A stretch of DNA of 64,000 nt, taken from SAR86 cluster bacterium (GTDB lineage: Bacteria > Pseudomonadota > Gammaproteobacteria > Magnimaribacterales > AG-339-G14). Under the pieces are notes generated by a model. The model did no database searches and had not been told where the DNA came from. It saw only the letters and a program-made list of their open reading frames with translations. The stretch spans positions 457,288 through 521,287 of the forward strand of contig CP097974.1 of assembly GCA_023703675.1 (NCBI GenBank), written 5' to 3'. Position 1 is the first letter of the stretch, and each line of letters starts with the position of its first letter. The position numbers were made by a program, and so were the translations under genes. Positions 1-8,447 of the stretch are shown in pieces.

Positions 1-1091
1 AAATATTGATCATGTATCACTGAGACAATTACAAAAAATACTACTAAAAGAGCTGTAAAAGGAAGGGCTTCCTCAAAGGCTTTTCCCAACTGATGTTCTT
101 CAATAATTCCATTAAATGCAGTGAGAAGAATAATTACCATCAAACCAATTAGTCCTACTGCAGCTACATTAAATGCTAAAGAAAAAATTAATACTAGAGC
201 AACTAGAAATTGAATAATTAGTTTTGTCTTTTGTGCAGAAGTTCTCTTAGCATCTTCTCTAGCACCATAATCATTTATAATATCTCTTATTTTTGGTGAC
301 AATTCAGCGCCGTAGCCAATAATTTTAAATTTCTCTATTAGGTAGCAAGTAAATATTCCAAAAATAAAAACTGGTAAAGAAATGGGCAACATTCTTATAA
401 AAAACTCGATAAAATCCCATCCAGCCACAGAACCAATAAGTAAATTTTGAGGCTCACCAACAATAGTACTCACGCCACCTAGAGCAGTCCCAACAGCTCC
501 ATGCATCAAGAGATTTCTTAAAAATCTCTTGAACTCTTCAGTTTCTTGATTAATGTCATCACTTTCCAGAGAAGCTTTATTGTCCTGATAAAGAGAGTAA
601 AAACCTACTGCAACAGCAATGAGAACTGCGGTTACCGTAAGTGCATCCAAAAAGGCTGACAATACTGCAGAACTAATTAGAAATAAGAGAGATAGTAGTT
701 TCTTATTTTTTACATTAATTAAAAGCTTTGTAAAAATGAATAAAAGAAAATCTTTCATGAAATATATTCCGGCAACCATAAAGACAAGCAGTAAGATTAC
801 TTTTAAGTTAAGAACAACTTCTTGATAGATATGTTTAGAAGTTGTTAACCCTAAAATAACTGATTGAATTGCAATCAATCCTCCAGGTTGAAGAGGATAA
901 CATTCTAAAGCCATTGCAAGTGTCACAATGAATTGGCCTAGAATTATCCAACCCAAAATGAAGCCAGCATCCAAGTTGGTGTTTAGTAGAAAAAAGTAGA
1001 GGATTGGATTAATCACTAAAAACCCAATAATCAGATTCTTGTACCAATTTGCAGAGGATCCCAAAAAATTGTTATAAAGGTTATAAATCAT
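1..1091 (-). CDS. nhaB: Na+/H+ antiporter NhaB (partial, C-terminal end beyond window)
   Basis: Inner-membrane sodium/proton antiporter that exports Na+ in exchange for protons. About 363 N-terminal codons are visible; the gene runs off the left edge. Reading the reverse strand from the ATG at 1091 gives blocks typical of Nha[36 protein letters not shown] and VGEPQNL, separated by hydrophobic helices. These agree closely with E. coli NhaB as I know that family. An in-frame TAA lies 24 nt upstream of this ATG, so the protein cannot start earlier. It is head-to-head with nudC with practically no intergenic space, so its promoter must lie inside the nudC 5' region. Confidence 0.93.
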   Translation of the reverse strand, partial: MIYNLYNNFLGSSANWYKNLIIGFLVINPILYFFLLNTNLDAGFILGWIILGQFIVTLAMALECYPLQPGGLIAIQSVILGLTTSKHIYQEVVLNLKVILLLVFMVAGIYFMKDFLLFIFTKLLINVKNKKLLSLLFLISSAVLSAFLDALTVTAVLIAVAVGFYSLYQDNKASLESDDINQETEEFKRFLRNLLMHGAVGTALGGVSTIVGEPQNLLIGSVAGWDFIEFFIRMLPISLPVFIFGIFTCYLIEKFKIIGYGAELSPKIRDIINDYGAREDAKRTSAQKTKLIIQFLVALVLIFSLAFNVAAVGLIGLMVIILLTAFNGIIEEHQLGKAFEEALPFTALLVVFFVIVSVIHDQY

Positions 1092-1102
1092 GGAAATTAA
1101 TC

Positions 1103-1921
1103 TTGAATATTTTTAATCCTGCTAATTCTATTGAAAAAGACACACAAGAGTCAAAATACTTTGTGATTAATTCGCAACAAATTTTGACTTTTAAAAATGA
1201 AAACTTCGTTAGACCAATCAGTGCAGATGAATTGAATTGGTCTGGACTTGAGATTAAAAAGAAACATTTTTTAGGCTATTTAAACGACAATGCTTGCTTT
1301 GCCGTCTCTACTCAGGGAGATTGTGTGCTTGAAGATACAGTTTTTAGTGATTTAAGATCTTTATTGGGACGAATACCTGATGATTTATTTTCTGTGATTT
1401 CTAGAGCAATTCAAATTCAGAATTGGCATGAAACTCATAAATTTTGCGGCAAATGCGGAGCGAAGTTGGTAGAAGACAAGAAGGAAAGGGCAATGATTTG
1501 TAATAGCTGCGACGCTCCACCTGCATACCCTAGAATTTCACCTTGCGTAATAACATTAATTCATCGAGATGATGAAATTTTATTGGCACATAATGTAAAT
1601 TTTCCAGAAAATTTTTACAGTACTTTGGCAGGTTTTATTGAACCTGGAGAATCAGTTGAGGCAGCTTTGGAAAGAGAGGTTAAAGAAGAAGTAGGAATAG
1701 AAGTAAAAAATATTAAATACTTTGAAAGTCAGTCTTGGCCTTTTCCAAGTCAATTGATGCTTGGATATTTTGCTGAATACTCTAAAGGCAATTTAACTCC
1801 AGATTTAGTAGAAATAGACAAAGCAGATTGGTTTAACATTAATCAACTTCCTAATGTTCCTCCTGGAAGTATTTCTATTTCTGGAAAGTTAATAGAATAT
1901 TATGTAAAAAATTATAGCTAA
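1103..1921 (+). CDS. nudC: NADH pyrophosphatase / NAD-cap hydrolase NudC
   Basis: Nudix hydrolase that cleaves NAD(H) and removes NAD caps from RNA. A zinc ribbon (CGKCG followed later by CNSC) precedes a complete Nudix box ([22 protein letters not shown]), and the NADH-type SQSWPFP motif follows. There is no ATG near the N-terminus in this frame. The frame is open from TTG at 1049, but that start would overlap nhaB by 43 nt. TTG at 1103 gives about 272 residues, close to the usual ~260, and leaves 11 nt to nhaB, so I prefer it. The last 4 nt overlap the end of convergent rne. Function is secure; the start is not. Confidence 0.85.
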   Translation: MNIFNPANSIEKDTQESKYFVINSQQILTFKNENFVRPISADELNWSGLEIKKKHFLGYLNDNACFAVSTQGDCVLEDTVFSDLRSLLGRIPDDLFSVISRAIQIQNWHETHKFCGKCGAKLVEDKKERAMICNSCDAPPAYPRISPCVITLIHRDDEILLAHNVNFPENFYSTLAGFIEPGESVEAALEREVKEEVGIEVKNIKYFESQSWPFPSQLMLGYFAEYSKGNLTPDLVEIDKADWFNINQLPNVPPGSISISGKLIEYYVKNYS

Positions 1922-3864
1922 TTTTTGTTTCTAGGGTCGTTAGAAGCCCTTTCTCCAGTTCTTCTGGGAGCTATCGTCTTTTCTTTTTGTTTTGTGCTTT
2001 CAACTTTTTTAGGCCTACTGAGTTTTCGAGGAGTTATTTTCTCTTCAATTTTATTAGTTGTTTTCTCAATAACTTTAGCATTCTGTTTCTTTTCAAAAGG
2101 CTTTTTATTTTTTTGATGGTTTTCTTTTTTAATATTTCCCTTGGGAGTATTTTTTCCTTTGTTATCAAATCTTTTATTTTTATTAGAATGCCTCGTATTT
2201 TTGGGTTGAGCCTTTTTTTTCTGTACCGATTTTTTTTTGGCGATTTTATTTATTTGACTCTTTGGTTTAAACAAATTCACTATTTTACTAAGCACACCTT
2301 TTTTTGGTTTTGCAGAAGGGATCAACTTAACTGCTGCTTCCTCATTAATTCTTTTTGTTTTTTTTGATTTCTTCTCAAATTGTTCTGCGGCAGAGATAGA
2401 AGATTTTGACTTGTCCGGGTCTTGAACTTTTCCATCTTTTATCCTGATTACTTCAAATCTGGAATCAGGTCTTGTTGCGTCAGATATAACTACAACTTTT
2501 ACTCCTGATCTTGCTTCAATATCATTCAACCTGATTCTTCTTTCATTCAGAAGAAGCGCTGACATGTCTGGAGAGACAACTGCTCTCACTTCATTAGTAT
2601 TGGACTTACTGGTTTCTTCCTCGAGCAACCTCAATACAGACGTAGATAATGTATTAACATCCTGCGTCCATCTTTCAGACAATGAGGATCTCATTCGCTG
2701 TCTTGAAAGCTCCATCAAACCAAATCTTGATATTCGTCCAATTTGAACTCTTGCTCTGTCCACAGAAAGAGCTTTTCTCATTTCTTCTTCTACAGCTCTT
2801 TTGTTTTCTAATTTCATCATGTCTATGAAATCAATGACCACTAATCCACCAATATCTCTGAGTTTAAACTGCCTAGCTATTTCCCTACTAGCTTCAAGGT
2901 TTGTGTTTACAGCTGTTTCTTCTATATCTTTTCCTTGAGTTGCTTGAGATGAGTTAATATCTATTGCAACGAGAGCTTCGGTATCGTCTATAACTATTGC
3001 TCCTCCTGAGCTTAATCTGACTTCTCTTTGATAGGCTGTTTCAATTTGTGATTCAATTTGATATCTAGTGAAAAGTGGGAGAGTATTTTCATACTTATTT
3101 AAAATTTTCAATTGCTCTGGCATTACACTGCTAATGAATCCCTCTGCTTGCTCATAAGCTTCATTAGTATCTATCCAGATTTCATTAATATCCTCTTTAA
3201 GATAATCACGAAGGGTTCTGATGATAATGTCACTTTCTTTGTAAATTAAAAAAGGTGCTGTTTTTTGTGCATTCGCCTCTAAAATGGCCTCCCAAACTTT
3301 TATAAGATAAGAAAGATCCCAATCTAAATCTTCTTGTTCTCTTCCTTCTCCTGCAGTTCTTACAATAACTCCCATTCCTTCTGGCGCATTCAAGTCTGAT
3401 ACTTTCCTTTTAAGCATCTCTCTTTGTTCAGGATTTAGTCTTCTAGAAATACCTGAAGCTTTAGGATTATTGGGCATTAGAACTAAAAATCTTCCCGCAA
3501 TACTAATGAGGGTTGTAAGGGCTGCGCCTTTATTTCCTCGTTCTTCTTTCTCAACTTGAACAATTATTTCTTGATCTTTAGTTAAACAATCTTTTATTGA
3601 GATTCTTTCATTACCCTTTCTATCTTTGGGTAAAAATTGTGGAGCTAACTCTTTGAATGGTAAGAATCCATGTCGATCAGCACCAAAATCTATAAACGCA
3701 GCACCAAGGCTTGGTTCAATCCTGCTGACTTTTCCTTTGTATATGTTGCCCTTTCTTCTTACTTCGGCAACATTTTCTATATCAAGATCAAATAAGTCAT
3801 TGCCATCAGTTATAGCTATCCGAACTTCTTCAGGTTGAGTGGCATTAACAAGCATCCTTTTCAT
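1918..3864 (-). CDS. rne: Ribonuclease E, zinc-link cysteines absent
   Basis: Endoribonuclease that initiates mRNA decay and processes rRNA and tRNA. The N-terminal half aligns with E. coli RNase E almost without gaps: MKRMLVNAT start, S1 domain (NIYKGKVSRIEPSLGAAFIDFG), 5'-sensor and DNase I-like regions, and Mg-binding Asp motifs AIDINSSQAT (near residue 300) and VIDFIDM (near 345). Where E. coli carries the CPRCSGTG zinc link after the RFGLLEMSRQR motif, this protein has RSSLSERWTQDVNTLS without cysteine; the whole protein has one Cys, near residue 96. The tail (about 505-648) is short, very basic and low in complexity, with a possible amphipathic helix (GVLSKIVNLFKP). 648 residues against 1061 in E. 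coli. Confidence 0.95.
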   Translation of the reverse strand: MKRMLVNATQPEEVRIAITDGNDLFDLDIENVAEVRRKGNIYKGKVSRIEPSLGAAFIDFGADRHGFLPFKELAPQFLPKDRKGNERISIKDCLTKDQEIIVQVEKEERGNKGAALTTLISIAGRFLVLMPNNPKASGISRRLNPEQREMLKRKVSDLNAPEGMGVIVRTAGEGREQEDLDWDLSYLIKVWEAILEANAQKTAPFLIYKESDIIIRTLRDYLKEDINEIWIDTNEAYEQAEGFISSVMPEQLKILNKYENTLPLFTRYQIESQIETAYQREVRLSSGGAIVIDDTEALVAIDINSSQATQGKDIEETAVNTNLEASREIARQFKLRDIGGLVVIDFIDMMKLENKRAVEEEMRKALSVDRARVQIGRISRFGLMELSRQRMRSSLSERWTQDVNTLSTSVLRLLEEETSKSNTNEVRAVVSPDMSALLLNERRIRLNDIEARSGVKVVVISDATRPDSRFEVIRIKDGKVQDPDKSKSSISAAEQFEKKSKKTKRINEEAAVKLIPSAKPKKGVLSKIVNLFKPKSQINKIAKKKSVQKKKAQPKNTRHSNKNKRFDNKGKNTPKGNIKKENHQKNKKPFEKKQNAKVIEKTTNKIEEKITPRKLSRPKKVESTKQKEKTIAPRRTGERASNDPRNKN

Positions 3865-3902
3865 GAGGATATCTCCAGTAATGCTTTTAAATAAAAATTG
3901 AA

Positions 3903-3956
3903 CCAGTAAAGGTCCTTTTAAATTTTTTGAGTCAGGATTTACGTCTCTTTACCTGG
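3903..3956 (-). promoter_or_regulatory. Stem-loop in the rne 5' leader
   Basis: In the rne leader RNA, CCAGGTAAAG (3956-3947) can pair with CTTTACTGG (3911-3903), giving nine pairs with one bulged G. Inside it TCCT can pair with AGGA to form an upper stem. It begins about 40 nt upstream of the rne ATG and has no U-tract, so it is not an intrinsic terminator. E. coli RNase E regulates its own mRNA through leader hairpins; a similar role here is inference. No folding calculation was done. Confidence 0.4.
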
Positions 3957-4051
3957 CCAAAAATAAATTATGTATTAAAAGCTGTTATAAATTCTTAGTT
4001 AAATAGGGATTGTTTATTCATTCAAGAAACCTGTTTAACATTAACGAAAGC

Positions 4052-4068
4052 TATTCTAAATTAGAATA
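4052..4068. repeat. Perfect short palindrome upstream of rluC
   Basis: TATTCTAAATTAGAATA is an 8-bp inverted repeat around a single A, 26 nt before the rluC start. The surrounding 3865-4094 gap (230 bp, divergent between rne and rluC) is otherwise AT-rich with no ORF, and must hold both promoters. The palindrome could be an operator or part of the rluC promoter, but AT-only half-sites of this length also arise by chance. Confidence 0.3.
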
Positions 4069-4094
4069 TAGAAAAAAAACAAACTTTTTTTCAA

Positions 4095-5012
4095 ATGTTT
4101 AATAAAAGCCACAAAATAAAAGTCTCAAAAGAAGTTTTAGGCCAAAGAATTGATAATTTTTTAATTAACTATCTCAAAGGCATCCCTAGATCTAAAATTT
4201 ACTCAATTATAAGAAAAGGAGAGGTAAGAGTTAATGGGTCGAGAAAAAAACCTTTGTATAAAATATCTGAAGGAGATGAAATAAGAATTCCTCCCTTAAA
4301 TATTGACGAAAAAAAAGAATTATTTATACCTGAAAACTTTATCAAATTGCTCAAAGAAAGAATTGTTTATGAGAACCAAAACTATTTAATTATCAACAAA
4401 CCATCTGGTGTAGCTTCTCACGGTGGAAGTGGAATTAAACTGGGTTTAATTGAGTCTGTTAGAAATTTTGGAAAGTCTTATAGAGACTGCAAATTGATTC
4501 ATCGATTGGACAAAGATACTTCTGGTTGTCAAATAATCGCAAAAAAACAAAGTTTCCTGAGAAAATGTAATGAAGAAATTAGATTGGGAAGAAGTTATAA
4601 AGAATATATAGCGATTGTGAATGGTAGATGGCCAAAAACTAAATCGAAAGTGGTAAGTTCAATTTTAAAAACAAAAAATGAGAGTGGAGAACACAAAGTT
4701 ATATCAAGCTCTTTTGGAAAGGAATCGGTTACAAATTTTGAAGTTTTAACATCATCAAGAAATTATTCTAAATTGAGATGTGAATTGGTAACAGGGAGGA
4801 CTCACCAAATTAGAGTACACGTATCACAAGAGGGTTATCCTATAGTCGGAGATTTAAAATATGGATACAGAGCAATTGAAAATAAACAAAAAAAAATAAA
4901 AAAGTTGTATCTTCATTCCCACGTATTAAAAATTCCTGATTTAAAAGTGTCTTTTAAAGTTGAAGAACCTGAAGAATTTGATATTTTATTAAAAAATGAT
5001 GAAAATTTTTAA
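4095..5012 (+). CDS. rluC: 23S rRNA pseudouridine synthase RluC
   Basis: RNA-modifying enzyme converting specific uridines of 23S rRNA to pseudouridine. An S4 RNA-binding domain occupies about residues 14-75 (GQRIDNFLINYLKGIPRSKIYSIIRKGEV, cut here for length), followed by the RluA-type catalytic domain with HRLDKDTSG, Asp139 being the catalytic residue, and the GRTHQIRVH motif. The 305 residues fit RluC (319 in E. coli). Its position, divergent from rne and leading into rpmF-fab genes, matches the E. coli order and favours RluC over RluA or RluD. No clear Shine-Dalgarno is visible before the ATG at 4095. Confidence 0.92.
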   Translation: MFNKSHKIKVSKEVLGQRIDNFLINYLKGIPRSKIYSIIRKGEVRVNGSRKKPLYKISEGDEIRIPPLNIDEKKELFIPENFIKLLKERIVYENQNYLIINKPSGVASHGGSGIKLGLIESVRNFGKSYRDCKLIHRLDKDTSGCQIIAKKQSFLRKCNEEIRLGRSYKEYIAIVNGRWPKTKSKVVSSILKTKNESGEHKVISSSFGKESVTNFEVLTSSRNYSKLRCELVTGRTHQIRVHVSQEGYPIVGDLKYGYRAIENKQKKIKKLYLHSHVLKIPDLKVSFKVEEPEEFDILLKNDENF

Positions 5013-5042
5013 TTTTTGAAATAGAATCCTCCTTCTCAAGTT

Positions 5043-5249
5043 ATGGCAGTACAAAAAAGTAAAGTTTCTAGGTCAAGAAGAGGCGCAAGGCGTTCACACA
5101 ATAAGTTGAAATCTCCTGCTTTGTCTATAGACCAAACCACTGGAGAGGTGCACTTACGTCACCACATGACAGAAGATGGTTTTTACAAGGGGAAAAAGGT
5201 CATGGAAGTAAAAACTAAAAGGGAAGATCCAGACTCTTCAGAAAATTAA
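5043..5249 (+). CDS. rpmF: 50S ribosomal protein L32
   Basis: Structural protein of the large ribosomal subunit. The [20 protein letters not shown] opening and the [20 protein letters not shown] core are characteristic of L32. It has 68 residues, about ten more than E. coli L32, because of an acidic tail ending DPDSSEN. It lies between rluC and fabG as in the gammaproteobacterial fab cluster, but the plsX, fabH and fabD genes that usually follow are absent. The stop codon is immediately followed by the GTG start of fabG. Confidence 0.97.
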   Translation: MAVQKSKVSRSRRGARRSHNKLKSPALSIDQTTGEVHLRHHMTEDGFYKGKKVMEVKTKREDPDSSEN

Positions 5250-5987
5250 GTGTCACTCAAAAAAAAAGTTCTTATTACTGGCGCTTCAAGAGGAATTGGC
5301 AAATCTATTTTAGAAGCATTTTCAGATGAAAACTGCTTCCTAATTGGCACGGCAACCTCGAAAGTTGGATTGGAAACAATACAAAATTTTCTTTCCGGAA
5401 ATAAAATTGAAGGAAAAGCCTTAATCCTTGATTTATCAAAGGATGAATCAATAAATAATTTTTTTATTACCCTCAAAGATAACGATCTTTACCCAGATGT
5501 CCTAATAAATAATGCAGGTGTGACGAGAGATAATATTTTTCTACGAATGAAGGACGAAGAGTGGTCAGAGGTTTTAGACATCCATTTAAATTCTCAATTT
5601 AAAATTATTAAAAATCTTATCAGGCCAATGTTGAAAAAAAAATATGGAAGGATAGTAAATTTATCTTCGGCTGCTGCAGCAATAGGAAATAAAGGTCAAG
5701 CAAATTATGTTGCAGCTAAGTCGGGGATAGAAGCGATGTCTAAAACTCTCGCCAGAGAGTTTGGGTTAAAAAATATCACTATAAATTGCGTAGCCCCGGG
5801 GTTTATTGAAACAGATATGACAAAATCATTAGAAGAAAATTATAAAGAAGAAATAGCTTCGCAGATTCCTCTTCAGAGATTCGGTAGGCCAGAAGAAGTT
5901 GCTGATCTGATAAAATTTTTAACATCATCCGAAGCAGATTATATAACTGGACAAACCATTCATATTAATGGTGGGCTTTTTATGTAA
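5250..5987 (+). CDS. fabG: 3-oxoacyl-ACP reductase FabG
   Basis: NADPH-dependent reductase of the fatty-acid elongation cycle, acting on beta-ketoacyl-ACP in the cytoplasm. A short-chain dehydrogenase: cofactor motif TGASRGIG (10-17), NNAG (87-90), catalytic Ser140, Tyr153 and Lys157 in the YVAAK signature, and a C-terminal GQTIHINGG typical of FabG. Its 245 residues match E. coli (244). The start is GTG, directly abutting the rpmF stop codon with zero spacing, so translation is probably coupled. Confidence 0.95.
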   Translation: MSLKKKVLITGASRGIGKSILEAFSDENCFLIGTATSKVGLETIQNFLSGNKIEGKALILDLSKDESINNFFITLKDNDLYPDVLINNAGVTRDNIFLRMKDEEWSEVLDIHLNSQFKIIKNLIRPMLKKKYGRIVNLSSAAAAIGNKGQANYVAAKSGIEAMSKTLAREFGLKNITINCVAPGFIETDMTKSLEENYKEEIASQIPLQRFGRPEEVADLIKFLTSSEADYITGQTIHINGGLFM

Positions 5988-6000
5988 AAAATTTCCTATC

Positions 6001-6028
6001 TAGTTTTTTTATAAATTAGATATATAAT
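6001..6028 (+). promoter_or_regulatory. Probable acpP promoter (-10 TATAAT at 6023-6028)
   Basis: The 64-nt gap between fabG and acpP is one of the few real spacers in this operon. It contains a perfect TATAAT at 6023-6028; the matching -35 region near 6001-6006 (TAGTTT) is weak. A 6-bp inverted repeat (TATCTA 5997-6002, TAGATA 6017-6022) flanks it. An extra acpP promoter would fit the high demand for ACP. Confidence 0.45.
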
Positions 6029-6051
6029 TAGCGAACTTTGGAGAGGTTCTT

Positions 6052-6285
6052 ATGAGTAGTACTGAAGATAGAGTAAAGAGAATAGTTTGCGAACAATTAG
6101 GTGTTGGTGAAGAAGAGGTTACACTTGAAGCTTCATTCATTGACGATCTTGGAGCTGACTCTCTTGATACAGTTGAGTTAGTTATGGCTTTTGAAGAAGA
6201 GTTTGAAATAGAAATCCCTGACGAAGAAGCTGAAAAAATCGCTACTGTTAAAAATGCAGTCGATTATATTGATTCATCATCTTAA
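6052..6285 (+). CDS. acpP: Acyl carrier protein
   Basis: Small acidic carrier of growing acyl chains in fatty-acid synthesis. The [20 protein letters not shown] block carries the phosphopantetheine attachment site Ser37. It has 77 residues, the usual length. A good Shine-Dalgarno (GGAGAGG at 6040-6046) sits upstream of the ATG, in contrast to most genes here, consistent with high expression. It lies between fabG and fabF, as in E. coli. Confidence 0.98.
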   Translation: MSSTEDRVKRIVCEQLGVGEEEVTLEASFIDDLGADSLDTVELVMAFEEEFEIEIPDEEAEKIATVKNAVDYIDSSS

Positions 6286-6294
6286 AATTATTTA

Positions 6295-7539
6295 ATGGCT
6301 CAAGGAAGACGAGTAGTTGTCACTGGTCTTGGTACTGTATGCCCCAATGGAAATGACGTTTCCTCAGCTTGGAAAAGCGTGGTAAATGGAAAAAGTGGTG
6401 CAGAGTTAATAGATAAATTCGATACTTCTGAGTTTTCAACAAAATTTGGCGCCACTGTAAAAGATTTTGAAAACAACCCTAATATAGATGCTAAAGAATC
6501 CCGAAGAATGGATCTTTTCATTCAATTTGGTCTTGCAGCCTGCGCAGAAGCAATTACAGACTCAGGAATAAATTTTGAAGATCACGACGTTGATAGAATT
6601 GGTGTGTCTATAGGTTCTGGTATTGGCGGACTTGAAACAATTGAAAAAAATGCTTTAGCTCTTTCTCAAAAAGGGCCTAAAAGAATCTCACCTTTTTTTG
6701 TTCCTGGTTCTATCATCAATATGGCTTCAGGCACAGTTGCAATTAAATACGGGTTAAGGGGACCGAATTTATCAATGGTATCAGCATGCTCTTCCGCAGG
6801 GCACAGTATAGGCTACGCAGCAAGAAGTATAGCTTATGGAGAAGCCGATATTATGGTAACTGGAGGAGCTGAAGCGGCAATGAGCCCTTTGGGCATTGCT
6901 GGATTTAATGCAGCCAAAGCTTTGTCGACCAGGAATGAATCTCCAGAAGAAGCTAGTAGACCTTGGGATAAAGATCGAGATGGTTTTGTGCTTGGAGAAG
7001 GTGCTGGAGTTCTTATTTTAGAAGAATTAGAAATGGCAAAAAAAAGATCAGCTAAAATCTATGCTGAAATTATTGGATTTGGTATGAGCGATGACGCTTA
7101 CCACATTACTGCTCCAGCAGAAGACGGGAAAGGAGCAAAGCTTGCAATGAAAAATGCGCTTATTGATTCTGAAATTAATTTTTCTGAAATTGATCACATT
7201 AACGCTCATGGAACATCAACTCCCTTAGGAGATGTTGTTGAGTCAAAAGCAATAAGAGAATTATTTCAAGAAAGTGCTGACAATATCTATGTATCATCGA
7301 CAAAATCAATGACCGGTCATTTATTGGGCGCAGCTGGGGCGATAGAATCAATTTTTAGTGTATTGGCAATAAAAGATAAAGTTATTCCCCCGACAATTAA
7401 TTTAAATAATCCTGATAATGAAGCAAAATTAAAATTAGTTGCAAATAATTCAATCGAAGAAAAAGTAAGCTTTGTTATGAATAACACTTTTGGCTTTGGT
7501 GGAACCAATGTTTCTTTGATATTTAAAGAATTTGAGTGA
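6295..7539 (+). CDS. fabF: 3-oxoacyl-ACP synthase II FabF
   Basis: Condensing enzyme (KAS II) that elongates acyl-ACP with malonyl-ACP. The thiolase-fold catalytic triad is visible: Cys165 in VSACSSAGHS, His305 in NAHGTSTPLGD and His342 in SMTGHLLGAAG; FGFGGTN lies near the C-terminus. The length of 414 residues matches E. coli FabF (413). It starts 9 nt after acpP. Its TGA overlaps the GTG start of mltG by 4 nt. Confidence 0.96.
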   Translation: MAQGRRVVVTGLGTVCPNGNDVSSAWKSVVNGKSGAELIDKFDTSEFSTKFGATVKDFENNPNIDAKESRRMDLFIQFGLAACAEAITDSGINFEDHDVDRIGVSIGSGIGGLETIEKNALALSQKGPKRISPFFVPGSIINMASGTVAIKYGLRGPNLSMVSACSSAGHSIGYAARSIAYGEADIMVTGGAEAAMSPLGIAGFNAAKALSTRNESPEEASRPWDKDRDGFVLGEGAGVLILEELEMAKKRSAKIYAEIIGFGMSDDAYHITAPAEDGKGAKLAMKNALIDSEINFSEIDHINAHGTSTPLGDVVESKAIRELFQESADNIYVSSTKSMTGHLLGAAGAIESIFSVLAIKDKVIPPTINLNNPDNEAKLKLVANNSIEEKVSFVMNNTFGFGGTNVSLIFKEFE

Positions 7540-8447
7540 AAATTTTTTCTCTAATTATTTTATTCTTCTTTTTTTTCATTTTTTCAGTAGCTTTAGTAAA
7601 TTTTAAAAATGATGAATTTATATTCAAAATTGAAAAAGGAGATTCTTTCTCTGACTTAGAAAAAAATCTCCTTAGAGAAGGCATTGCCCTGCCTGTAATT
7701 ACCAGAATATTTTTTTTATTTTTTGGCAAAGATCAAGATTTAAGAGTGGGAGAATATTTTGTAGATAAATCAGTGAACCTTAAAGATATAACTTTTACTA
7801 TCTTTTTTGAGAACGTTCATTACAGAACAATATCTATACCGGAAGGATCAAAAATCACTAATTTTTTGTCAAAAAGTCAGATTGAAAATTTTTGCAAATA
7901 CAAAAATATTCCAAAATGTAATTTAGAGGGTTATTTCCACCCAAATACTTATAAATTTGAATTTTTTGATGATTTTAATGAAGTCCTAAATACGGCTTTT
8001 AATATGCAATTATTATATTTAGAAAAGTATTTTAGTGAAAAAGAAGATGACTCGATAAAAAGTGAGGCCGATTTTCTAACAATTGCATCAATTGTAGAAA
8101 AGGAGAGTTGTAAAAATGAAATGTCTCTGGTCGCAGGAGTTATCTATAATAGATTGCAGAAAAAAATGAAATTACAAATAGATTCAACTGTTATTTATGG
8201 AATAGATAATTTTAACGGAAACCTGACAAAAAAAGATTTAAGAAGAAAGTCTGTTTACAACAGTTATCTGAATTATGGGCTTCCTCCTACGGCAATTAGC
8301 AATCCTTCTGAACAGGCTTTAAAAGCAGTTGCTTTCCCAGATAAACATGACTATTTATATTTTGTGAAAAAAGATAAATGTTTGCATGAATTTTCAACTA
8401 ATTATGAAGATCATTTAAAGGCAGTGCAAAAGTATCAATTAAATTAA
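7536..8447 (+). CDS. mltG: Endolytic murein transglycosylase MltG
   Basis: Membrane-anchored lytic transglycosylase that cuts nascent peptidoglycan (YceG family). A single N-terminal membrane segment (about residues 3-22) is followed by a LysM-like region and the catalytic domain with ASIVEKES, which holds the conserved Glu, and LQIDSTVIYGI. The GLPPTAISNPS and YLYFV blocks near the C-terminus are also typical. 303 residues against 340 in E. coli. GTG start inside the fabF stop; pabC, which separates the two genes in E. coli, is missing. Confidence 0.92.
   Translation: MKIFSLIILFFFFFIFSVALVNFKNDEFIFKIEKGDSFSDLEKNLLREGIALPVITRIFFLFFGKDQDLRVGEYFVDKSVNLKDITFTIFFENVHYRTISIPEGSKITNFLSKSQIENFCKYKNIPKCNLEGYFHPNTYKFEFFDDFNEVLNTAFNMQLLYLEKYFSEKEDDSIKSEADFLTIASIVEKESCKNEMSLVAGVIYNRLQKKMKLQIDSTVIYGIDNFNGNLTKKDLRRKSVYNSYLNYGLPPTAISNPSEQALKAVAFPDKHDYLYFVKKDKCLHEFSTNYEDHLKAVQKYQLN

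Noticed and set aside
1925-2367. Plus-strand open frames opposite the rne C-terminal tail
   Set aside because: They are reflections of the Lys/Asn-rich tail in the opposite strand (Phe/Leu-rich), without ribosome sites or recognisable motifs.
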